Shown here: positions 25,401-52,200 of the stretch, piece after piece
Layout: the number at the start of each line of letters is the position of its first letter
How positions within the stretch are numbered: the first letter of the stretch is position 1
Assembly: GCA_035041965.1 (NCBI GenBank)
Contig: JAPYMA010000149.1
Coordinates: 1 to 64,000 of the forward strand
Length of the DNA: 64,000 nt
Origin: Anisakis pegreffii
Lineage: Eukaryota > Nematoda > Chromadorea > Rhabditida > Anisakidae
Direction of reading: 5' to 3'
The notes under the pieces: generated by a model
Databases searched by the model: none
What the model was told of the DNA's origin: nothing
Seen by the model: the letters and a program-made list of their open reading frames with translations, nothing else
Program-made: the position numbers and the translations under genes

Positions 25401-25718
25401 TTTGGATGTTTGCGGTGTCGTTGGATCATCAGAATCTTTTGTATTCTCACCACTACTCTCGTTCGACACTCGCCGTCTTAACGAAGAAATTCGTCTGGAC
25501 GAACTTACAGACGACACTGGAGTTGGTGTTTTGCGGCGTTGAGATGACGATGAACTTGTGACTGTGGCCGCACTTTGATCCTCAGTTGTGGCCGAACTCT
25601 CCACTGAACTGATCACTTCCACAGGTGAATCTCTCTGCACCAACACCTCAACACTTGCACTACGACTCTCACGACCTCGCAGTCGTTCCGAACGACGCAC
25701 TGACTGCTCATCACTCAT
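22407..25718 (-). CDS. Disordered Ser/Glu/Arg-rich protein, unrecognised
   Basis: Six exons in phase: 25376-25718, 24762-24892, 24388-24493, 24045-24154, 23582-23683, 22407-23383, about 590 codons. I do not recognise a domain. The N-terminus is basic and Ser-rich (MSDEQSVRRSERLRG, RRISSLRRR, five consecutive Arg near codon 150), then acidic segments with YHTRSHG, and a 326-codon last exon dominated by Glu, Asp, Ser, Lys and Gln. Composition suggests a nuclear or nucleolar, phosphorylated protein. The apparent stop (AAG TGA) overlaps a strong GTGAGT donor; splicing there enters the first MPP10 exon in frame, and no AATAAA follows. It may therefore be the N-terminal part of a larger MPP10. An acceptor (TTCAG) lies 14 nt before the ATG. 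Confidence 0.7.
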
Positions 25719-25732
25719 CCTTTCACTAAAAA

Positions 25733-25737
25733 CTGAA
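25733..25737 (-). other. Splice acceptor 14 nt before a start codon
   Basis: GAATTCAG on the minus strand, then a 14-nt leader and the ATG at 25718. Consistent with spliced-leader addition or with a 5'-UTR intron. Confidence 0.45.
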
Positions 25738-26333
25738 TTCAAATCACCTTGTCACTTTCTACTCATTCATTCCGTCAACGCACAATCGCACATTATCTAA
25801 TGTCTCAATGCAAAAATTGTTCTTGCAACAACACCCAAACTGCATACTAACTGTAAGCGAACATCAAATTGAAGTAATATTTGAAAAACTAAAATCACAA
25901 TTGATTACGGAACGCTCTTCAGATACTCATCAAAATTATTGCGGATTTCACATGACTTCAACACCACTAATCAAAAACAACGTCGCAAAAATACATCGGT
26001 AATGGGCATATGAACTTCGTCTGATCATAAGCAACTCCACAGAATTGCTCCACTAAAGACTGAAAACAAATATCAAAGAGGTGCACGGAACTGACGATGG
26101 CAAAAAAATACTTCACCGAATTCAGTGTGCACAATACATCAACAATCTCAACAAACCGTCACCTTACTACTATTCAACCAGTGCAACATAACTATTAATA
26201 TTGCATGCACTCTCATTTTTCCGGTGAACCTTATCCATTACTTAGCTTACGATTAATTAAAGAAAATCCCAATATTTACTGATGAATCGGAAAACATCGA
26301 GCGAGCTACAGGATTCGTCGCCTTGTTTATTCA
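25738..26333. other. Upstream flank of disordered-protein gene
   Basis: About 600 bp between the candidate splice acceptor and the tRNA gene. I see no exon or repeat that I can support. Confidence 0.5.
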
Positions 26334-26405
26334 GGCTGAGTGGTCTAGTGGTATGATTCTCGCTTAGGGTGCGAGAGGTCCCGGGATCGATCCCCGGCTC
26401 AGCCC
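26334..26405 (+). tRNA. tRNA-Pro (AGG)
   Basis: Folds as a complete cloverleaf. The acceptor arms GGCTGAG/CTCAGCC pair fully and the discriminator base is C. The anticodon stem is TCTCGC/GCGAGA around loop TTAGGGT with anticodon AGG, and the T stem is CCGGG/CCCGG around ATCGATC. The body closely matches metazoan tRNA-Pro(AGG). Internal A box (TGGTCTAGTGG) and B box (GGATCGATCCC) are intact, so it should be transcribed by Pol III. Position 54 is A rather than T, a common eukaryotic variant. No intron. It is encoded opposite to the neighbouring protein genes. Confidence 0.97.
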
Positions 26406-27132
26406 CACTTTTGTCTAATCGTAAAACGATACGAAACCAAGCATTTGAAGAGACGTAGCGATGTTTCTAATAGTTTTGTCAGTTTCATTGGAAGAAATTT
26501 TAAAAGATCATTTCATGCTATGTCAAACAAGTATATCGATATTGCTTCTTGGAATGCAAGTGAAACGACGACGAGTCGCTGTGTCACAAACAAACACAGT
26601 CATCAAGTTTCGCATGACAAACACAAACCTTCCATAACGTTTACAGAACAGGTAAAAATGAATGAAAACAATAGAAAGTAACAGCCGTTCGACTGTTGTG
26701 TTACTGAACCATGTTTTTAAGTGCTATCGTCAGTGGCACATGTAAATTTTATTCAAAATGATAACAACATGAAAACAAAGTAACAAGATTCAGAAACAGA
26801 AACAAAAAAAAAAAACAACAGTTATCACGCTCAATGATGGAATTTTAAGTAATAAACGAATCCTCAAATTTCAATTTTCTTGATTATTACAAAACGCTAA
26901 TATGATAACGGTACATTTTGTTCACGTCAGTAAACGATATAAAATTTAACGTTATGAAACGTCACGGATGGAATCATTCTCTCATCACCAATCGGTCTTA
27001 TGGTCCAGAAAAATGGCGACTTTAGTATTCTCTAACGAATCCAGTCAATGAAATTATGAACGAGAATATCATTCATGACATAAGTCTTGAGCCTCAACCA
27101 TAACTTCTCGGCTAGACTTCATATGACATTAA
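26406..27132. other. Interval between tRNA-Pro and LYAR stop
   Basis: About 730 bp holding the LYAR 3' flank (minus-strand AATAAA near 26750). No further gene seen. Confidence 0.5.
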
Positions 27133-28637
27133 TTAAGATAATCTAACTAATTTGCCGTCTACAGTCACGCCAGCTGATTCCAATTTCGTATCGAAGAGTT
27201 CCTGTAAATGCGTTACGTCTTCTTTAACGTCTCCAGTTTCCACATACTTTCCGATTACCAATTTTCGTAATTTCTTTAGTTTCATTTCACCGCCCTCCTC
27301 CTTCAATGTCCTCTTTATCGCTTTTTTCCACTTGAAACTCTCTTTCGATCCGTTCACACTTTTCTGCAGAAAAAAAAACTTGATTAAATCAACGATTGAT
27401 TGTTAGTGAATCAATGAATCGAATAATTCATTTCACTGGATAATATATGCAAATATTATGGCGCCGAATAATATGCATTATGCATTCCGGATATGACATT
27501 CCGAACATTTCATCGAATACGCATTCCCTATTGGATCATAATAAACAGTTAACTTCCTATGGTGATTTGTGAGCCGTGATAAAAGTGTGATGAGAATCTA
27601 AAGGAATTGAACTGATAGAGCAACGAGCGTAATATACCTGGTCATTCGTAACCGATTCACTTCGCTTCTTGGAATGCCCATTTTTTAGTGAAAGTTCACA
27701 CGAATTTGTGTCATTAATATTTTCAATGTTATCAACATTATTGTTAGTATCATTATTGCTAGCTGTTGGTTCATCACCGTCACCTTCGCCCTTCTTTGAA
27801 TTATTCTCCTTTTGTTTCTGCTTTTCATCTTCTTCGCGCATTCTTTTCGCTTCATCAGCGATACATTTCCATGCCTTCAAAACTCATTTGATGCAAACCG
27901 TCCAGAAAAAATTGTTTCATAGTGGGAGAAATTATTTATGTTTTCCAGTTATCCCTTTCAAATGTGGAATGTCTTAGAATGAACGAATCCATACACCCAA
28001 TATTTTAAAAAGCTTCAAAAAGCTAAAAATATTCACTTCAAACCAACCTTACTGCAAAGATTTCTATCCCTAATACGGATTGAGTTGAGGAGAAAATTGA
28101 TAAATTTTGCCTCTTTCCGAGGTATATTCCCATATCCACGAATCTGTTCGAGTACATTCTTGACGGCTGGCTCTTGAACCTTCTGAATTGCACGCTCCAC
28201 CTGCTCAACCCACTGATTTTGCTTCACTTCACCCTACGAATAAAACGAAACGTCAATCCAATCAATTGAAAAATCTGACAATCGGTCCACATGTTCAAAA
28301 AGAATGCTTCCTAAAAAAAAGGAGGAATCGAGCCAACTTTATTCTCTTTTTGCACATAATTCTTGCCACCATATTTCTGGTCCTCTGATATGCATTTGAT
28401 ATGATCTTTATAAGTGACTGACGTGAATACCGCATTGCAGTCAATGCAAGAGTACGTTGATTGCCTGAAGAATAATTACGAGTTCATGAATTGAATTCTA
28501 ACGCTGCCATATAAAACGACGTCTGCAATCAAAAGAGCAGAATTTTCATGAAAAGCGAACCTGCACTTGAAGTTGTGTTTCTCTACCTGATTCTTTTTCA
28601 ACGCCTCGCCACATGAATCACACGTGAAAAATACCAT
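27133..28637 (-). CDS. LYAR: Nucleolar C2HC zinc-finger protein LYAR
   Basis: LYAR (cell growth-regulating nucleolar protein) binds nucleic acid and takes part in pre-rRNA processing and growth control (family knowledge). Five exons: 28561-28637, 28338-28464, 28048-28233, 27638-27874, 27133-27363, in phase, 285 aa (human 379). Seen: first zinc finger MVFFTCDSCGEALKK with C6, C9, H21, C25; second finger C32, C35, H47, C50 followed by ISEDQKYGGKNY, which is nearly invariant in the family; the QWVEQ/IPRKEAKFINF block; AWKCIADEA; an acidic and Asn-rich linker; and the C-terminal FKWKKAIK...MKLKKLRK...YVETG module ending in KLVRLS. The length difference lies in the Lys-rich middle. An acceptor (CTTCAG) 27 nt upstream of the ATG suggests trans-splicing. 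Confidence 0.95.
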
Positions 28638-28664
28638 CGTTGATCAATGGAAACGATTCTGTTT

Positions 28665-28670
28665 CTGAAG
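28665..28670 (-). other. Splice acceptor 27 nt before LYAR start codon
   Basis: CTTCAG on the minus strand, a 27-nt leader, then the LYAR ATG. Either a spliced-leader site or the end of a 5'-UTR intron. Confidence 0.45.
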
Positions 28671-29240
28671 AAAAGTGATTCCTAAAAGAGAATCTCAAAA
28701 TTAGCACGGCATCCGACGCAATCCACCCTGATCCAAATTAGAATCAAAACAAAGTTAGAAATTCTCTACTATTTGACCACAACAAAATTCATTGACATCC
28801 GAACATATTGCCACAAAAAAGCACACAAAGCGGGCGAGCGGTCGAAGTAAGTGAAGAATCGCTCGTTTGGTGAAATAACAATTGCGACGGTAGGACTGTT
28901 TGTGAAATAACGATGCAAATGATTGAGCAAAGCTCGGTTATTCGATATCCGAATAAATTGTTGAATGAGTTTTAACTGAATGCGAAATTCAGTTCGGATA
29001 ATTTGAGATGTTACTTGAATGGAACCGACTAGTGGATGCATTTTTGACTAGTCGAACAACATCAGTGCCGAATTTGTGGTTTGATTACGGAAACAATGGC
29101 AGATTCTCGGATTGTAAGAACATATCACGTTGCAACATTCGAAAAATTCACTGATGATCGTAATGAAGCTGTTCAAATGCAAAATCTAATCATTTACTTA
29201 ATCAGCAGTTAAAACTCATTAGAGTTTATGCCACTCGGTT
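28671..29240. other. LYAR upstream flank
   Basis: 570 bp. It includes a 90-codon minus-strand open frame (28769-29041) without recognisable homology; I do not call it a gene. Confidence 0.4.
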
Positions 29241-29875
29241 CAGAGGTGAACACTAGCGCTATCGCTATTTCGCTATTCGGCTATTAGCGGAACCACTTTT
29301 TTTTTCGGCTGCGCGATAGCGCAATACTATAGCCGGTATCTGTAGCGGAAACTTCCGCTACAGTAATTTTTCAGTGGCATACAGCAGCGAAAACATACGC
29401 TATTTTCTTTGGTTGGTATATTAGCGGGCCACTTTTTTTGGGACTTCTGCTAATTTTTCGTTTACATACATCCAAACTTACCAATATATGCTGACGAAAA
29501 ATTACTGATCCACGTACTGCGTGGTGCTTATTGTTGGAATGATTATCTATTGTTGAATGATTCAATGAAAATTTCAACTGTTTACTGGCGTAATGAGGCT
29601 TTTTCTAGGAAAGGTAAACGGTATAGTTGCAAATTTTGAGGGATGTAACGAAAGTAGCGATTAGCGATCGCGAATAGTGGACTGATTTTGCTAACAGTAA
29701 GTAACGCAGTAGGGAAAAAATTTCGCTACTTCCGGTTGGTGGCATTTTTTTCGAAAGGTTCTCACCACACTGTCGATGATAATAGTGATAGCGAATTGTT
29801 TTTAGCGAAACAAAAATATTTTTAGCAAATTAGCGATTATCGAAGCTACTTTTTTCAGTAGCTTGCCCATCACTG
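29241..29875. mobile_element. hAT-like non-autonomous transposon (MITE)
   Basis: The left end starts CAGAGGTGAACA and the right end finishes CCCATCACTG, whose reverse complement CAGTGATGGGCA matches the hAT terminal consensus (CAGnGnTGnnnA). The 635 bp between carry subterminal AGCG/TAGCG motifs repeated many times in both orientations, also typical of hAT elements. No transposase frame. The flanking 8-mers (actcggtt and ttccagtt) agree at only about half of positions, so the target-site duplication is decayed or the ends differ slightly. Confidence 0.65.
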
Positions 29876-30008
29876 TTCCAGTTATCAACAGCGCCATATC
29901 CTAATTATCTTCATATCCTTCTTCTCACAAAGCCGACGATATCAGCGCACAGAATCCTCCGTCTTCATGAAATTCTAATTTCAGTTGTAGTTTAATGATC
30001 TTATAGAT

Positions 30009-30593
30009 CAGCGGTTCTCAACATTCCCCTCCCTCGCACCCCCTATAAAATTTCAGGTTGTCCTCACACCCCTAAACAACCGTTAAAATGTCCTCGTATC
30101 CCCCACAACATCAATTCTGCATCTCTTATCCACTACAGCGGGTGTCTGTAGTGTAAGTGTGTTCCACTACAGTGCGTTGCAGCCTTTTCAAAAATAAATA
30201 CCAGGGGTGGCAATGTGGGAGGGGGGGGAGAGAGAGAGAAATTACCTATTTTTGGGTAATTTGGAGGCATCAGTGGGTAGCGGAGGAGGTCGAGAAACAA
30301 GTTCTGACGTTATACGTGGAAATAATAAATTATTACAGCGGGAGGGAGGAGAGGAGGGAGGGGGAGGGGAAATAATGACGGCCTGCCAGATCATCGAACG
30401 GGTAATGGAACACCCGAACGTGGGGATCACTGACATTCACGTGGGGACCATCTTCATTTACTTTACACACATGTATGCGTTGAAATCCGCCGTCGCCTAC
30501 CTTAATGTTAAAAAAATAAAGCCTTACCTCGCAGCCCCTGGAATATCATCTCGCACCCCCTGGGGATGCAAACACCTCCGGTTGAAAATCCTC
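30009..30593. mobile_element. hAT-like non-autonomous transposon with 8-bp target duplication
   Basis: Begins CAGCGGTTCTCAAC and ends with an imperfect inverted copy (reverse complement GAGGATTTTCAAC). Both subterminal regions share a CCTCGCACCCCC-like motif in inverted orientation. The flanks ttatagat (30001-30008) and ttatatat (30594-30601) agree at 7 of 8 positions, the hAT duplication length. The 585 bp interior is purine-rich (GGGAGGAGG runs) and codes no transposase; ORFs at 30157-30605 fall inside or across its end and are by-products. Confidence 0.72.
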
Positions 30594-32689
30594 TTATATA
30601 TGTAAAGCTACTCTCATATAGCACCATGATTTCAACGGAATGAAGCTGAGAACAAGCCCAAAACAAACGCTCGAACTGATCGAGGGGACACACAAACAGT
30701 GGTAGTTTGGAGTAGGTGTTGAAACTTGTATGAAATACACGTATCGAAGATCAACAACTTACAGTAGGATTGATTCAGTCCATCCGTTGGGATTAAATTC
30801 TTCTCGGATGAATATCCTGATCATCAATACCATTATTTTCGCGATGATTCATTCATTTTCAAAGGTTTTATTAGTTTGAACCGAATAATTGTTCATATTC
30901 CAACTGATTTCTACGAAGTCACAGGTGATGGTGAATTTACAAATGGACGAATATGTTTCACTGTATTAACTGGACGAATCTGTATGCAGTGGATTGAAAA
31001 GGTGACGACGTTCCAAGAAGAAAAGAAATAAACAATGAAAGCGGGTGCGATAAAACAATTTATTCAATGATTAACGATTAAAAATAAGTCGATAACGCGA
31101 TTTTAAGTGTTGAATATTATTAATGTTCATGATTACTAATATCTAAATTTTGATTAGAAATATTTAAAAATAAAAACGATGCACACAGACGACAGTAAAA
31201 CTAGATAGATGACATGACGCAACTCCACAGTGGAGCTTTTTTATTTGAATTGGCGAAATAGAAAGAATATGATAGGGAAATGAACTCCTCTTTAAGCACA
31301 AACTAAAACAGTAAATCATCCTGTGGTTACTTCCGAGAAAAGTGAGAAATTTCTGCAATAAATATAAATGTGATCAATATCAAAAAAAAGCGAAAACAAA
31401 CAATAGATCGAAACAAATCAAACAATGTCTGTAAAAAACTTTACAACTAATGATTATTTATCCATTTTTTTGGACGAATAAAGAATCGAACAAATTCATC
31501 GAGTTCAATAAGCCAAAAACACAACTTACACGCGACATGAGCCAGCCTAACATTATTCTGATAATAACATAAACAGAAACAAACAAAACACCATGACGGC
31601 TATTGACAGATTGAATACTAGAATATTTATGTATATGTACATTCACTATGTGTAAATTCTTTCTCGTCATTAAATAATTACATAAGATGTAGTGTATTAT
31701 TAAATGCACTCAAATGCTACAGAAATGATGCAGTCAAAATCATCAGAAAATATTGAATCATGACAAATTTAAGAAGCAACAAAGGTTGTGGGTAAAAGTG
31801 AAACTTTTGATATGCATTCATATTGAAAGAAGCAGAAGCATTGTAACTTTTACATCAGCATTGTATGCGGTCAGATTTGGCAAATGAATGGTTCAGAACA
31901 ATTATATGACAAGCATGAACTGCACTGGATAGGAAACACTACATCAAAATGCTACTGCTTACAGCTGCTGATGTTCACAGGCGAGCTTCCTTCAAATAAT
32001 TGAAAGCGTAAATTTCCTCAACAGGATACAAGACAGAGTAGTAGTAGTACGGAGATGAGAAGCATCAAGAGATTACTGCAGAATAAACAACAAACAAATG
32101 AAGAAACAAAAGAGTATCTTAGCACAGAAATTACCACATTTCTTAATGAACAGCATCAACGAGGTGTACCGAAGAGTCAGACTGCAAAACTTAGATGGCG
32201 GATTGAATGAGCATCCGTAAAGTGAAGGTGAATGGAAAACAGAGACAATTTCAATCCAGCATTTTCCTCCTCTATAATTCGATGGTTGATTTTATGATGA
32301 TGAATCAGAAAATTGAACGATCTGAACGCAGAGCACTTTGTTTCAGTTACTGTCAGTGTTCAGTTATGTGAAATTAGAATATCACCAAGATATTTACTCC
32401 CTTCACTAACGATGTTCAACTAAAACCCACCATATAGTAACAAATAATATTTACACAACCAAAATGCCTCTCATTTCGAACTTTCTTCAATTCATATGTC
32501 GATTTCCAGAAGAAGTTTAAATCGCATTCTAAACGGTTTCTCGTTGCATGTACAAAAAACTGATGCGAAATACACTCGGACACGAATTGAACAAATGATT
32601 GATTCGGGAGATGAACGAAAATACTGAAGGTGTAGCGAAGTTCGGACGGAATAAAAGTAATATCCACGAAATGAAAATATCAATTAAGA
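30594..32689. other. 3' flank of the FERM gene
   Basis: About 2.1 kb beyond the FERM protein stop codon. It should hold its 3' UTR; minus-strand AATAAA motifs occur near 31060 and 31240. No other exon seen. Confidence 0.5.
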
Positions 32690-49245
<16,556 letters not shown>

Positions 49246-49260
49246 TACGAATATCGTGAT

Positions 49261-49266
49261 CTGAAT
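49261..49266 (-). other. Splice acceptor 15 nt before FERM gene start codon
   Basis: GATTCAG on the minus strand, then 15 nt and the ATG at 49245. Spliced-leader site or end of a 5'-UTR intron. Confidence 0.45.
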
Positions 49267-52200
49267 CAATTTAAGAGGATATACAATAGGTAGATCCGTT
49301 GATTTTTTAAACAGAACCAAAACTGCATAAATTGATTTGTTTAGCAAGGTGCTGTGCTAATCATACTTTGTGACTTATTATTTCAAAGGCAAATCTAAAC
49401 TGTTAGCCAGAGCCAACTTATGAAGCTTCTTCAGCACAGTCACGGATATTCGCATCAAAATTACAGTTTTGCATTGTTCTTCTTTTTGACTATCCGTCCA
49501 ATCCACAGACAAGTTGGAGATTTCAATCAATTCTACAACATAAGGCACTGCCCACCTCTTTTCTAAACGATCCAAACGATCGTTTTCTTATTACACCTCG
49601 TATAATCATCAATGCAATACGTGAACGATCAACAAAACACCATGAAAAATTAATTTTTGACTAAACGACTAAAACAATGAGACGAAACACGGTCGCATCT
49701 AAATTTACGCGAGAAAGAACATAAAATATTCACGAACCTACCTCCCCACAGTGTCAGAATCTCATTTCAAAAGAACATGCCAGTTAGTACCTTATACCAA
49801 ATTCAAACTTGAATATGCAATCATTTCATACGGTTAGGTCGAAAGACACCCCAATACGATATCATTTCCACAAATAAAATAAACAACAAAAGACTGGGAG
49901 GTGAAATGATTTCAGTTATCATATTTCAAAATCCCAAATACCATACGATGGCCGTCCAAACCTTTTAAATTTCCTTGACGACTCACCAAAACATTACGAA
50001 AGTGGGTTTTATTACAAACTCGCTTACTGCACTTTCCAGATCTATGGGATACGTAAGCGATATTAAAAAATTACAACTGAAAAGGGCAAACGGACTGCTG
50101 GACAATCAGCGACTGAATTTCAGCCGTACAGATTATGCTGAATAAAATAATACGGATTAGTGTGTCGAGCATTTCTTTCGAATAATAATGCGAACAATTT
50201 TTTGTTGTATTTTGCCTCGAACTGATTCAGATGCACAATGCAAGAAAACAAAAAGCTTGTGCTGCTGTCCGCTTTATGTTGATGGATTGTATTCCATAAA
50301 ACATACTCAAAATCTCTTAAACATGTGTGCAACGTGTTAGAACAGAATGCGATATCAAAATAGCATAATTAATGATCTAATTCAGCAGATAATAAATATT
50401 ACAATGTTATTCGTTTTTATGTTCGAAATATAGCTGCCTACGAAACAGTTCTCTTTGCAGCAACATTCGCTTCCACTATAGCGGAACAATGCAAATCAAC
50501 GAACATGAGAATGCTACAACAAAAACAACCATCCAAACGATCAACTTTGAAACCTTGCTCGATTGGTGAGGTGAGAAGAAGTCGCCGCTGGAACGTGAAA
50601 ATCGCCGCCGCGTTCGTTCGATTCGTTCAAATTCGTGCCAACCTCTAGAATCTTCTGCCTCGACGATACATCAACGAACACACCCAAACAGTGTTTCAGT
50701 TAAATTCGGTACCAATAAAGCACCTGAAATACTCTCACTTTAATATTTGGCATCCATCAGATCTGGAAATTCGAATTATTTCCAGCTCTTTCTTCAACTG
50801 CATAAAACAACGCGAGGAACAATTTATTCGAACATAATAAATGAAATATTATGTGACGAGAAAAAGCGTTTGTGGCACGAACAAATTAACAACTGATCCT
50901 TTGGATTGCATAGGAAAGAATCTGTCAGAATGAGTCGACGTCGGTGATGTGAATATACAACGTAAAATGTGAGATGAATGTATTACTTTTGGATGTGATC
51001 ACTGTATATGATCGCAGCAATTACATTGAATATCACTTAACTGCGTGGATATAAGCAAATACGCGCGTAAATCTGTCAATTCATTCGATTTTCTTCTCTG
51101 TTTTGTTTTCATTCCGTCTTGTGTAAAAATAAGTCAGTCCACTGTTTTACTTCATCCCAACACTATTCAAATACTGACACTCAACACCAGGGTGACAGCC
51201 TCGAACAAACCGCATACTATAATGAGAAGTCAAACGAACTTGACTGCTATGCTAGTAAAAAGTTGATTGATATTTGAACTTAAGCTGCATTTGATGCAAA
51301 TTATACTCAGTGAATTCTTAATTTGTGTTTGTTCCCTTCCTCGTTTAAAAAGATTGAAGTGATGGAAATTACCAAACGATTAGAAAGTGTTACGTGTTTA
51401 CTTAACGGCGAAAATGCTCACTGATGCTAGTAACTACTAAAGAACTTTGAAAATAATACATTTTCATGGGAAATTATACTTTAGGGAGTAGTCGCTATCG
51501 GACATAATATGAAAGCATAAGAAGTGAAGTATGTGTGGTGACGAAGTAAAAGAGCAGACACGGTCACTGAAATGTTTGAAAACCAGCAAGATTGAACGGA
51601 ATGACGATCTGATGTTTTTGGAGAATTCGATAAGTGACAATAATGCAAAATGAAAGTTGCATCGAACGAGAATGTTGACCGCAAGAATGGTCGTTCCCTT
51701 TAATAGTGACGATGAACACTCGTTGTTCGTAAAGTCACTGACACGAGAATGACAATACTACCTTGTCAAACAATCAATGACCTCAAAAGCCTATACCATA
51801 ATTTAAATTGAAACGTTCTTAAACAGGAAGAGAGAGTTCAACCATAAAACGATCTCCGTCCTGGTGATTCAAATGAATTGAAAACACTCGAAAACAACAA
51901 TAAAGTTAACAATTTTCAAAATGTTCCATTGGAAAACGATGAAATGCTTTTAGTGTTTAGTTTGTCAATAAGATAAATTGAATTTCGTCACGAATGAATT
52001 GTTGAATCAACAAAAGACGATAGGCAATCGGAAATGTTAGCATTTGAATCGAACCTAAAAACGCTGAAAGTGAAGAATATTATGAGCCAAAAACACAAAT
52101 GTTTTCCGATGATTCCATATTCTACAACTCTCACGCACTGCTTCAATAATTTAGTTTTACTACTTACTACTTTTACTGCATACATATTAATTCTCGGAAT

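Noticed and set aside
28769..29041. 90-codon minus-strand ORF upstream of LYAR
   Set aside because: No recognisable similarity, no convincing splice partners, ends inside intergenic sequence.
30157..30605. Plus-strand ORFs of 72 and 132 codons
   Set aside because: They lie inside or across the edge of the hAT-like element at 30009-30593 and reflect its purine-rich interior.
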